From: Hyphomicrobiales bacterium
GTDB lineage: Bacteria; Pseudomonadota; Alphaproteobacteria; Rhizobiales; OSC116
Assembly: GCA_016744975.1 (NCBI GenBank)
Contig: JADGDI010000006.1
Location: 1 to 53,338 of the forward strand
DNA: 53,338 nucleotides
Direction: 5' to 3'
The notes under the pieces are model-generated. The model saw only the letters and a program-made list of their open reading frames with translations, was not told where the DNA came from and ran no database searches. Shown piece by piece: positions 21,552-30,859 of this stretch; positions within the stretch are counted from its first letter, which is position 1; each line of letters starts with the position of its first letter. The translations under genes and the position numbers were made by a program.

Positions 21552-21612
21552 TTAATTTTCTTGACCTTTTTACGCATGTTTCATCAAAAAATCAATTTCA
21601 TATGAACATGCA

Positions 21613-21645
21613 GTGGGCAAAAACTGTATATTGGCTCTTGCCCAC
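21613..21645 (-). other. Intercistronic stem-loop between pstS and pstC
   Basis: 8-bp perfect arms GTGGGCAA (21613-21620) / TTGCCCAC (21638-21645), no long T-tract. Confidence 0.6.
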
Positions 21646-21651
21646 CGATTT

Positions 21652-22728
21652 TTATTCACTATCTAGATTAACGGGTATTTGCTTCTCGGCCGTTTCAATG
21701 ACCAGCTCTAGCGTATCGTCATCTAATGGAATAAGGCCTTTATCAAGTAAATAGCCGTCTTCGCCGATGGCTTTTTCGCTTAAATACTCTTCAGTAAATT
21801 CTTTAAGCCCAGGAATTATACCGATATGTTGCTTTTTAACATAATAATATAACGCCCTTGATATACCATAAGAGCCATCGGCAATATTATCAAAATCAGG
21901 TTCAGCACCATCGATGATTGCGCCTTTAATTTGGTCTTCATTTTGATCTAAAAATGAAAAACCAAAAATACCCAATGCGTTGTGATTGGCTTTTAACTTT
22001 TGCACAATCAGATTGTCATTCTCGCCAGCTTCAATAAATGCGCCATCCTCGCGGATGCCATGTGCGACGGCTTTAAACTTTGTTTTATCGTTTTTCTTAA
22101 GGGCTGCAAGTGATGGAAAATGCTTAGCCCCGCCTTCCATAGCCAATTCTACAAAGGCATCCCGTGTGCCAGAAGTTGGCGGCGGGCCAAGTATTTCGAT
22201 TTTAATATTTGGCAATGATGCGTCAATGTCTGACCATTTTATATAGGGGTTAGCAATTAATTTGCCATCGGCATCGGGTAATAACTTAGCCAAGGCCATA
22301 AAAATTTGTTTTTTGGTTAGTTCAAACGCATCGCCTTGTGCTGCGTTGGCGAGTACTATGCCGTCAAAACCAACTTTAATTTCAATGGCATCAATTGCAT
22401 TTTTTTTGCAATTTTCAATTTCTTTTGCCTTAATACGCCTAGATGCATTAGAAATATCTGGGTAAGCATCGCCAATGCCAGAGCAAAATAACTTCATACC
22501 GCCGCCTGTGCCGGTTGCTTCAACCACTGGGGTTTTAAAACCGCCAACCTTACCAAATTTCTCAGCCACCAAAGATGAGAATGGAAATACGGTGGACGAG
22601 CCAACAATTTGGATTTGATTGCGGGCAAATGTTGTGCTTGCCATTAATGGAATGCTTAGGCTAAATACGGTCATTAATGTGAGCGATTTTTTAATCTGCT
22701 TGCTTAACCGCTTTTTATATATATTCAT
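21652..22728 (-). CDS. pstS: Phosphate-binding periplasmic protein PstS-like
   Basis: Signal peptide, IQIVGSSTVFPFSSLVAEKFG, GTGGGMKLFCSG, PPTSGTRDAFVELAM; upstream of pstC with a Pho box. Confidence 0.92.
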   Translation of the reverse strand: MNIYKKRLSKQIKKSLTLMTVFSLSIPLMASTTFARNQIQIVGSSTVFPFSSLVAEKFGKVGGFKTPVVEATGTGGGMKLFCSGIGDAYPDISNASRRIKAKEIENCKKNAIDAIEIKVGFDGIVLANAAQGDAFELTKKQIFMALAKLLPDADGKLIANPYIKWSDIDASLPNIKIEILGPPPTSGTRDAFVELAMEGGAKHFPSLAALKKNDKTKFKAVAHGIREDGAFIEAGENDNLIVQKLKANHNALGIFGFSFLDQNEDQIKGAIIDGAEPDFDNIADGSYGISRALYYYVKKQHIGIIPGLKEFTEEYLSEKAIGEDGYLLDKGLIPLDDDTLELVIETAEKQIPVNLDSE

Positions 22729-22798
22729 AAGAGTCTCCTATCGACTATATTATGAGAATAATCTGTCTAACGAACAATATTGAATATATAGGTCATAT

Positions 22799-22816
22799 AT
22801 TACAGTTTTATGACAG
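22799..22816 (-). promoter_or_regulatory. Pho box upstream of pstS
   Basis: Minus strand CTGTCATAAAACTGTAAT, two CTGTNAT direct repeats separated by 4 nt, near-exact to the PhoB box consensus. Confidence 0.9.
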
Positions 22817-22835
22817 GCTGTATTTATAAAAGATA

Positions 22836-24107
22836 TTATAAAACTTTGTTAAAATATAGTGAAACCTTTGTACCATCGCCCAACTTGCTTTGGAATTTTA
22901 TCTCTCCGCTATGGCGTGCCACAATATGTTTAACAATGGCTAAACCAAGCCCCGTTCCACGGGTTTTATGGGCGCTTGAAATTCGGTAAAACCGTTCGGT
23001 CAAACGTGGTAAATCTTGCTCAGCAATGCCGCGGCCAAAATCTGTAACGCTAATGGTAAATTGGTTTGTATTTGGCGCTTGAGTTAAGCTGAGTATCACT
23101 TTATTTTCTACCCGCGTGGCAATTTGGCCATATTTAAATGCATTGTCTAACAAATTATTGAGCAATTGAACCAATTGGTCATGATCACCTTTAATCATTG
23201 CAATTTTTATTTCGGCATTAAATTCTAGTGTGATATTTCTTTCTTTTGCCAGTAATTCAAGGCTGTTAAAACATGAATAGCAAATATCATACAGGTTGGT
23301 GCTTTGTTGCGGTTTGATGTGTAAATTCATTTCCAATTGTGATAATGATAATAAATCATCGATCAACCGACGCATCCGTTTTGCTTGTTCTTGCATGATG
23401 CTTAAAAACTGTGTTCGCGCGTTGATATCATCTTGTGCGGGGCCTTGTAAGGTTTCAATAAAGCCGCTGATCGAGGCGAGGGGGGTTCGAAGTTCATGGC
23501 TGGCGTTAGCAACAAAATCTGCTCGCATTTGATCCAATTGTTGGTCTTTGGTTAGATCACGAAAGGTAAAGCAGTATAATATCTCAGAATCTGTAATTTT
23601 TATAGGCTTGATGTTTAGTGAAAAATGTCGCTCGACATGATTGGTTAGCTCAAAGTCAAATTGTGCCGCCATGCCGTCACGCTTTACCTGTTCATAAACT
23701 GTGATTACTTGTGGAATGCGCAATAGGCTTGAATAATGTGCGCCAATATAGTTGGGCAGTTGCGCATCACTAGCATTTTCGATAAATGCATTTAATAATG
23801 CCAGATTTAAATGGGTTATCTGGTCTTGTTGATTGATCAAAAGCGTCGGAAATATTTGCGCCTTTATATAATGACTAAGCACTTGATTTGACTGATTAAC
23901 AGATTCTATCGGCTTTAAACTTTCTTTCAACTTTTTACGTTGAATATGATAAGCCTTATAAAAAACATAAGTTAATTGACCCAATATGCATATGATAATG
24001 GCAATATACCAATGGGTAACGCCAATATAATAAGCGCCAATTAGCAATAGGGCGGCAAGCCCTAAAATTTCTATAATCGATTTCTTTATGATTTGATAAA
24101 TTTCCAT
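22836..24107 (-). CDS. phoR: Phosphate regulon sensor histidine kinase PhoR
   Basis: PAS-like region, H-box DFVANASHELRTPLASISGFIETLQG, N-box LDNAFKYG, G-box GTGLGLAIVKHIVARHSG; adjacent to pst genes. Confidence 0.92.
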   Translation of the reverse strand: MEIYQIIKKSIIEILGLAALLLIGAYYIGVTHWYIAIIICILGQLTYVFYKAYHIQRKKLKESLKPIESVNQSNQVLSHYIKAQIFPTLLINQQDQITHLNLALLNAFIENASDAQLPNYIGAHYSSLLRIPQVITVYEQVKRDGMAAQFDFELTNHVERHFSLNIKPIKITDSEILYCFTFRDLTKDQQLDQMRADFVANASHELRTPLASISGFIETLQGPAQDDINARTQFLSIMQEQAKRMRRLIDDLLSLSQLEMNLHIKPQQSTNLYDICYSCFNSLELLAKERNITLEFNAEIKIAMIKGDHDQLVQLLNNLLDNAFKYGQIATRVENKVILSLTQAPNTNQFTISVTDFGRGIAEQDLPRLTERFYRISSAHKTRGTGLGLAIVKHIVARHSGEIKFQSKLGDGTKVSLYFNKVL

Positions 24108-24258
24108 CGTCTCACCAAATTGTTGGGTTTTTATAGCTTAAATGCGCTAATTTACCAATCCTATTTCCATGAAGCCAAGCTTTAAACGAAGCTTTTTTTG
24201 ACATATACATTACTTCAAAGCCCTTCTTGAAAAAATGTTTAGCAGCTAGAAGTCACAT

Positions 24259-25404
24259 CTATAAATTCTTTAAAAGCTCAGATCGAAAATCACTTGGGGT
24301 TTTACCTGTATGCTTCTTGAATGCAGTATTGAATGTTGATCGAGAGTTAAACCCTGATTCATAAGCGACTTGGAGTAGGTTAATATTTTTGTTTTCAAGT
24401 TTTGAGGAAGCGTCTTTAATTCGCCAACTATTTACGAAATCATAAAAATTTTGTTTCATAACTTGGTTTAAAACTTGTGATATATTATTTTCGGTAATAC
24501 TGGTTTTCGTTGATAGTTTACCTAGAGTTAACATCGGGTCACGATGTAATTGATGATTTGCCATAGCATTGACCAGCTTTCGCTCAATTCGCAATCTATC
24601 TTCAATACCAATTTTGGATTTTAAGTATGCTCTTTTTTTGGCTTGCTCATTGGTTTTGTTTGGCACGTTGATGGGGCTTTGTCGCATCGCAAGATGGCCA
24701 AATGAAGCAATCCAACACAGCTCTGTTATCGTGAAAACTGTTTTATCAATGCCCACACCCAAAATATTTTCAGGCAAAAACCAATAAAGTGTAGAAACAG
24801 CAAAGGCCAAAGTTAATACTAACATCATCCAGCGTATCCATGACAGGTCTTTGTTTTTTAAGTTAGAAAAATAGGCTTTAATGTTAACAAGGTTTTTCGT
24901 TAAAGCCATGAATGTCAGACACAAATATGTGAATGAAAACGGGATATAAATAATCAGCGCAAATATTGGCAAATATGTAATATATGATAAATGCTGCAGA
25001 CTTCCTTTTTGTTCACTTAACCGTTCAATTTTAATTTCGTTATCCAATAGAAAATAAGGGAGGCATAAAAAAGCTGCAACGAAAAACCCTCCCCATAATT
25101 TTATATATTTCTGAATTTTTGGCTCTACCTCGGCATTGGTTAAAATACGGATATAGTAGTAAATGGATGGGGTAAGTAAAAAAAGAAATGGAATATAAGC
25201 ATTGACAAGCCATGGGCTATATTTCCATAAATCATGCATCCAAATTAAATCATCAAGCTGGCTAATTGTATTACAGGTAAAAAAAGTGGCTAGATACCTA
25301 AAGCGAGGGGTGTTTGACAGTAAGACTGATTGATATGTCAAAAATGCTGTCATCCCTATCAGGGCGCATAATAGACCAAAGTTTATCGCTTCAATAAAAT
25401 GCAC
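24259..25404 (-). CDS. Membrane-anchored AraC-family transcriptional regulator
   Basis: Multiple hydrophobic N-terminal segments; C-terminal AraC HTH (NFYDFVNSWRIKDASSKLENKNINLLQVAYESGFNSRSTFNTAFKKHTGKTPSDFR). Confidence 0.88.
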   Translation of the reverse strand: MHFIEAINFGLLCALIGMTAFLTYQSVLLSNTPRFRYLATFFTCNTISQLDDLIWMHDLWKYSPWLVNAYIPFLFLLTPSIYYYIRILTNAEVEPKIQKYIKLWGGFFVAAFLCLPYFLLDNEIKIERLSEQKGSLQHLSYITYLPIFALIIYIPFSFTYLCLTFMALTKNLVNIKAYFSNLKNKDLSWIRWMMLVLTLAFAVSTLYWFLPENILGVGIDKTVFTITELCWIASFGHLAMRQSPINVPNKTNEQAKKRAYLKSKIGIEDRLRIERKLVNAMANHQLHRDPMLTLGKLSTKTSITENNISQVLNQVMKQNFYDFVNSWRIKDASSKLENKNINLLQVAYESGFNSRSTFNTAFKKHTGKTPSDFRSELLKNL

Positions 25405-25423
25405 AGAAATCCCAACAAATAAT

Positions 25424-25445
25424 GTCCTATCCGACTGGTTAGGAC
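25424..25445. promoter_or_regulatory. Inverted repeat in the AraC/CPBP divergent promoter (candidate operator)
   Basis: GTCCTATCC-GACT-GGTTAGGAC, 8 of 9 arm positions complementary, centred in the 103-bp divergent intergenic region. Confidence 0.6.
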
Positions 25446-25507
25446 GACAATATCAACTTACCAAAGTATTTTTTCTTTTCTGATAACATATTGAAAAGGA
25501 AAAATTA

Positions 25508-26335
25508 ATGAATAGATTTAACTTACAAACCACTTGTGATCAACAAAAGGAATTTAGAACGATAAAAAAGGCACGGTTTTGGAGTCAGCTATTGCTTTTT
25601 GTAACGGCACTTTTATTGATAGTCATTTCAAGAGAGTATTTTTTAAATCAGTTAATTATAGCAAAAGTTGAATCTTATCAAACGCATACATTTTTAGGGA
25701 TTGGTGCAAATATAGTTTTAATTTTTGTTTCACTATTTTTCATAAAAACAAACGGACTTTCAAAAGTTGCAGGAATAAGTGATGTGAGTTTAAGCAGGTG
25801 GCCTTTATTGTTGTTTCCATTTTTATATTTAGTGCTACTTAACGCCTTAACGATGGATGCCTTAAATTTTGAATTGATTTTACCCAATTTATTAACGCTA
25901 ATAGTTTATGTAATTTCAGTTGGAATAGCTGAGGAATTAAGCATCCGAGGTTTCCTCCAGTCACATTTGTTAAGTATATTTAGTAAGACCAAAAGGGGTG
26001 TTGTTTTTTCTGTATTCATTGCTTCCTTATTCTTTGGGGTTATTCATTTGATCAATTTTGATAAGGGACTTTATGGTGAAATATCCCAAGTGTTTTATGC
26101 AACTTTTATTGGCTTAACTTTTGGGTTTCTACTGATCATAACTAAAAGTATTTATCCCTTAATTATTATTCACGCCATAAACAACTTTATAGCAGGTTTG
26201 GATTCGGCAGGCGCTCCAATTATAGAAAAGATAAGCAACCCGACATCACTCGAAAATGCCATTTTGATAGTTTTTTTAGCATTGCCATGTTTTCTGTATG
26301 GGTTATTTTTAATTAGAAAAATGGATAAAATATAA
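25508..26335 (+). CDS. CPBP family intramembrane glutamic endopeptidase
   Basis: Multi-TM protein with EELSIRGFLQ (EExxxR) and FFGVIHL (FxxxH) motifs. Confidence 0.88.
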   Translation: MNRFNLQTTCDQQKEFRTIKKARFWSQLLLFVTALLLIVISREYFLNQLIIAKVESYQTHTFLGIGANIVLIFVSLFFIKTNGLSKVAGISDVSLSRWPLLLFPFLYLVLLNALTMDALNFELILPNLLTLIVYVISVGIAEELSIRGFLQSHLLSIFSKTKRGVVFSVFIASLFFGVIHLINFDKGLYGEISQVFYATFIGLTFGFLLIITKSIYPLIIIHAINNFIAGLDSAGAPIIEKISNPTSLENAILIVFLALPCFLYGLFLIRKMDKI

Positions 26336-26455
26336 ATTTATTATTGAAAAGACTGTAGATTAAGGCAAATGTTCGCTGGCGGGGCATTATTCGGTGAGGG
26401 GCGCATTATAAGAATTGTTTATTGTGCAATTATTTGGATATGTTGCTGGGTTTTA

Positions 26456-26482
26456 AGTGTCCGCTTAATTTAAGTGGACACT
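26456..26482. repeat. 27-bp near-perfect palindrome
   Basis: AGTGTCCGCTTAA-T-TTAAGTGGACACT, 12 of 13 arm positions complementary. Confidence 0.8.
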
Positions 26483-26724
26483 ATCTACGGTCAAAAGAAC
26501 CTTATTTTTATAATGTTTAAACTTGATCAATCATCATCATATTTTAATAGGCTGCCCAACCATAGATTATAAAAATTCTAATAATGCGGCTAACTGACTG
26601 ATTTGTATTTGCTGATTTTAATCAAGTAAACCTAAGTTAAGCATATGATATAAATATATATTTTTGAATCATTATAAACTAAAACTTATCCCAAGTTTTT
26701 TGGTTGGGTATGCACGATTCATCT

Positions 26725-26739
26725 TGCATATCATTATCA
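26725..26739 (+). promoter_or_regulatory. Candidate Fur-type box upstream of the imelysin operon
   Basis: TGCATATCATTATCA matches 11/15 of TGATAATNATTATCA (right half perfect). Confidence 0.45.
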
Positions 26740-26804
26740 ACATCAAATATGATGCGAACAATTCTTAATTGCTATTTGCTAATTATAACCAACAGGATAA
26801 GCCA

Positions 26805-28064
26805 ATGAACAAACTCACCTTAGCCGCAGCCATCGCCGCTTCGCTCTTTTCGACCAGTGCCATAGCAGGTACTGCGCCAGATGCTAAAGCAGTATTAAAC
26901 ACTTATGCAAATATTGCATATGCAGGTTATGAAGACAGCCTAAACACTGCAAAAGCTTTAGAAGCTGCAATTGGTGCATTGGTTGCAAAGCCTTCTGACG
27001 TAACTTTGGCGGCTGCAAAAACCGCATGGCTTGCAGCGCGTGTACCCTATCAACAAACTGAAGCTTACCGTTTTGGTAACGCCATTGTTGATGATTTTGA
27101 AGGAAAGGTGAATGCTTGGCCGTTAGATGAAGGTTTGATTGATTATGTTGACGCCTCTTACGGAACAGAATCAGACGAAAACCCATTTTTTAATGCCAAT
27201 GTAATTGCGAATGCAAAATTAAACGTGGCTGGCAAAATGGTAGATGCAAGTAATATCACTAAAACGTTATTAGCAGAAACATTGCAAGAAGCCGATGAAG
27301 TTGAAGCAAATGTTGCGACAGGCTATCATGCAATCGAGTTTTTGCTTTGGGGCCAAGATTTAAACGGTACAGATGCTGGTGCAGGCAACCGCCCAGCTTC
27401 TGACTATGACACAGCCAATTGTACAGGTGGCAATTGTGATCGCCGCGCACAATATTTAACCTCTGTTACTGCTTTGCTAGTGGATGATCTGGTTGAGATT
27501 ACTGCCGCTTGGGCAGAGGGTGGTGCTGCTCGTGCTGAACTTGCAGATAATGGCGTTGCAGCCATATTTACTGGCCTTGGTTCTCTGTCATATGGCGAGC
27601 TTGCAGGTGAGCGCATTAAACTTGGTTTGATGGTGCATGACCCAGAAGAAGAGCATGATTGCTTCTCTGATAACACGCATAACTCCCATTATTATGACAT
27701 TCTTGGAATGCAAAATGTTTACACTGGTAGTTATACACGTGTTGACGGCAGTGTGGTTGAAGGCCCATCGGTTGAAGACTTACTTGCTGCAAAAAATGCT
27801 GATTTGGCCAAATCGCTTACTGCCAATATCGCAGCTTCCGTAAAAGCCGGTGCTGACATGGTTGCGCGTGCTGAAGGTGGTGAAGCCTATGACCAAATGA
27901 TCGGTGAGGGCAACACAGAAGGCAACCAAGTGTTGCAAAATGTAGTAGATGCTTTGATTGTACAAACCAAATCACTTGAAAAAGCAGTTGCGACGCTTGG
28001 CCTTAAAGCCATTGAATTTGAAGGGTCAGACAGTCTGGACGCACCAGAAAAGGTTGCTGGCTAA
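26805..28064 (+). CDS. Imelysin (M75) family iron-regulated protein
   Basis: Signal peptide MNKLTLAAAIAASLFSTSAIAG; GxHxxE motif in TGYHAIEFLLWGQDLNGTDAGAGNRPASDY. Confidence 0.93.
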   Translation: MNKLTLAAAIAASLFSTSAIAGTAPDAKAVLNTYANIAYAGYEDSLNTAKALEAAIGALVAKPSDVTLAAAKTAWLAARVPYQQTEAYRFGNAIVDDFEGKVNAWPLDEGLIDYVDASYGTESDENPFFNANVIANAKLNVAGKMVDASNITKTLLAETLQEADEVEANVATGYHAIEFLLWGQDLNGTDAGAGNRPASDYDTANCTGGNCDRRAQYLTSVTALLVDDLVEITAAWAEGGAARAELADNGVAAIFTGLGSLSYGELAGERIKLGLMVHDPEEEHDCFSDNTHNSHYYDILGMQNVYTGSYTRVDGSVVEGPSVEDLLAAKNADLAKSLTANIAASVKAGADMVARAEGGEAYDQMIGEGNTEGNQVLQNVVDALIVQTKSLEKAVATLGLKAIEFEGSDSLDAPEKVAG

Positions 28065-28148
28065 ATAATTTTTTCCAACATTTTGTTGGCAAGAAGTTAT
28101 TCAGGCAATTTACGAATGTAGTATTCGCTAATAAATTGTCTTAATATT

Positions 28149-28193
28149 CGTGTTCAAATGCATTGTGGGGGTGCGTTTGAACGCGATTTTTTT
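28149..28193 (+). terminator. Hairpin plus T-tract between first imelysin gene and di-heme oxidoreductase gene
   Basis: 14-bp stem CGTGTTCAAATGCA / TGCGTTTGAACGCG with two G-T wobbles, followed by ATTTTTTTG. Confidence 0.8.
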
Positions 28194-28208
28194 GTTTAGA
28201 GCTAGGAG

Positions 28209-29723
28209 ATGTTGATGCATATCAATATATCAAACAAACTGCTACTGTTGATAAGCTTGAGTGCTGTAATCATACCTATTTCAAATTCTACAAATGCTGA
28301 GATATTAACCAAACGCCAACAGCTCGTTGTCCCGACACAAGACTTTAACCAAGCAGAGAAATTTGAGCATTACCCTGGTGGTACAGTTGGTAAATTTATC
28401 AAACAAGGCCGCAAAAGCTTATCGCAACCCTCAGCAGGATTATCTGCAGATGACGCGATGGATTTTAACATTGGCCGCAGCATGTTTAAAAAGCTCTGGG
28501 CGCCAGCGCCTGCGGCAACCCAGGCATCCAATGGTTTGGGGCCATTATTCAATGCTAGGTCATGTTTGTCCTGCCATATCGGCAATGGGCGCGGCCATGC
28601 GCCAGATGTTGGTTTTCCCAATGAAGATGCCAATTCGATGCTCATTCGTCTCAGCATAAAACCGCAAAATAAAGCAGACGAAGCTTTGCTGAAATCTGGC
28701 AAAGTAACTTCCATTAATGAGCCAACTTATGGCGGCCAGTTGCAAGATATTGGTATTACTGGTTTTGCTCCAGAAGGTAAGATATCGGTTAACTGGGCGT
28801 ATAGTTTGGTTGAACTGCAAGATGGACAAAAAGTAGAGCTTAGAAAACCTGAGTTTTCAATCAACAATTTGGCATATGGCCCGATGCATAAAGACATGAT
28901 GCTGTCCCCGCGTATTGCAACGCAAATGGTTGGCATGGGGTTGATTGATACAATTGACGCGTTGGATATTATGGCAAATGCTGACCCAGATGATCTAGAT
29001 GGTGATGGCATATCAGGCAAGGCCAACATGGTGTGGGATGAAGACCAACAAGAAACCATGCTTGGTCGATTTGGTTGGAAGGCAGGGCAGCCCAATTTAC
29101 ACCAGCAAGTTGCTGCCGCATTTTCTGGTGATATCGGCATTAACAGCCCGTTATTCAAAGCGCCATCAGGGGATTGTACGGTAAACCAACAAACATGTTT
29201 GGGCGCGCCAAATGGCAACACAGATATTATGGGGAAATTAGAACTTTCTGAAGAATTACTACGTCTAACCAGTTTTTTCAACGCCAATTTAGCGGTGCCG
29301 CATCGCAAATCAGCAAACCAAGAAAATATCCTATTAGGCAAACAAGCTTTTTATCAATCAGGTTGCATATCCTGTCACAAACCGAAATTTGTCACTGGCG
29401 AAACCTCACCTTATAGCAACTTGTATAATGAGCTAATCTGGCCATATTCAGATTTTCTATTGCATGATATGGGCAGTGGGTTGGCAGATAACCACCCCGA
29501 AGGTAAAGCCACTGGCACCGAATGGCGCACCGCACCATTATGGGCGCTGGGCGATTCTAAATATTTGGGAAAAAGCTGGCAATTATTACATGATGGCCGC
29601 GCCAGAAACATTGAAGAAGCTATATTATGGCATGATGGTGAGGCGTTAAATGCCAAAGAAAACTATAAAAGTTTGAATAAAATTGAGCGGAAAGCACTTG
29701 TTGAATTTGTAAAATCACTTTAG
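28209..29723 (+). CDS. Di-heme c-type cytochrome oxidoreductase family protein
   Basis: Two CXXCH motifs (ARSCLSCHIGNGRGHAP; QSGCISCHKPKF), signal peptide, DIMGKLELSEELLRLTSFFNANLAVPHR; between two imelysin genes. Confidence 0.9.
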   Translation: MLMHINISNKLLLLISLSAVIIPISNSTNAEILTKRQQLVVPTQDFNQAEKFEHYPGGTVGKFIKQGRKSLSQPSAGLSADDAMDFNIGRSMFKKLWAPAPAATQASNGLGPLFNARSCLSCHIGNGRGHAPDVGFPNEDANSMLIRLSIKPQNKADEALLKSGKVTSINEPTYGGQLQDIGITGFAPEGKISVNWAYSLVELQDGQKVELRKPEFSINNLAYGPMHKDMMLSPRIATQMVGMGLIDTIDALDIMANADPDDLDGDGISGKANMVWDEDQQETMLGRFGWKAGQPNLHQQVAAAFSGDIGINSPLFKAPSGDCTVNQQTCLGAPNGNTDIMGKLELSEELLRLTSFFNANLAVPHRKSANQENILLGKQAFYQSGCISCHKPKFVTGETSPYSNLYNELIWPYSDFLLHDMGSGLADNHPEGKATGTEWRTAPLWALGDSKYLGKSWQLLHDGRARNIEEAILWHDGEALNAKENYKSLNKIERKALVEFVKSL

Positions 29724-29742
29724 AATAAAGGTTAAAAATATA

Positions 29743-30858
29743 ATGGGACATATTATGACATATTACTTTAAACATTTGATAAAAATTAATAAAATTCTAT
29801 TGTTGCCATTGATGTTAATTGGGTTAAGTGCTTCTACGCAGGCAGACGAAGCACTTAGTCGCAAAGTTCACAAACAATTTATTGATCAATATATTTTAGC
29901 AAATTTGGAAATACTTAATGTTGAAGCAACCAATTTTGATGACATCGCTTTGGATGCTTGCAATGAGCAAGAGTTGGGCTTTATTCGTCCCATATTCGAG
30001 CGGACAGTAGCGGCTTGGATGCCTTTGCAATCCTTTAGATTTGATGCGTTTGAAAAAAACAACCGCGCATTACGGATATATTTTTGGCCAAATAGTCGCG
30101 GTGAAAAACAGGTCAAAAAGTTTTTACTAAAAATGGATGCTACAAAAATTACACCTAAATATTTCCCCAATATAAGCGTTGCAGTTCAAGGGTTGCCAAT
30201 TGTTGAATGGTTGCTTTTTCATAAAGACTCGACTTTAAACAGTGCAGATAAAGCCATTAGAACTTATTCTTGCCAATTTTTAAAAGCAATTAGCCTAAAT
30301 ATGAAATTGCTGAGTGAGGCGCTAATCACTGAATTACAGCCATATGGTAAAATGCGGCTAAAATTGTTAAATCCCTCTGCAAATAATGCCGATTATAACA
30401 CCATACCAGAAGTAACATTGCAGTTTTTTAAAGCCATTCATGCCATGGTTGAGTTGGTGCATGGTCAAAAACTAAGTCGCCCAATTGGCAAAGAGTTTAA
30501 CAACTTACGCCCCAAACGGTTCGAAATGTGGCGATCGGGCCTGACTAAAAATAATTTAATGTCAAATATCTCAGCCATTGAACATGCTTATGATATTTTC
30601 TCTCCGCTTATTATTGCAGGTCATAATGGCCAACAGACCAACCAACAAGTCAGGCAAGAATTTGCAGCAGTCATAACGCAAATTAATCTGTTGCCAGATG
30701 ATTTATATCATGCCTTATCGAGCCCAAAAGCCAAAAACACTTGGATATTAGCCCGCGATTTGATTGCAAAATTAGAAAAGTTACAAAAAACCTTGGCAAT
30801 AAAAGTTACCGATGCATTGGGCATTCCGTTGGGGTTTAACGCATTAGACGGCGATTGA
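29743..30858 (+). CDS. Imelysin family protein (second copy)
   Basis: VQGLPIVEWLLFHKDS region and overall imelysin-like layout; operon position. Confidence 0.85.
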   Translation: MGHIMTYYFKHLIKINKILLLPLMLIGLSASTQADEALSRKVHKQFIDQYILANLEILNVEATNFDDIALDACNEQELGFIRPIFERTVAAWMPLQSFRFDAFEKNNRALRIYFWPNSRGEKQVKKFLLKMDATKITPKYFPNISVAVQGLPIVEWLLFHKDSTLNSADKAIRTYSCQFLKAISLNMKLLSEALITELQPYGKMRLKLLNPSANNADYNTIPEVTLQFFKAIHAMVELVHGQKLSRPIGKEFNNLRPKRFEMWRSGLTKNNLMSNISAIEHAYDIFSPLIIAGHNGQQTNQQVRQEFAAVITQINLLPDDLYHALSSPKAKNTWILARDLIAKLEKLQKTLAIKVTDALGIPLGFNALDGD

Positions 30859-30859
30859 T

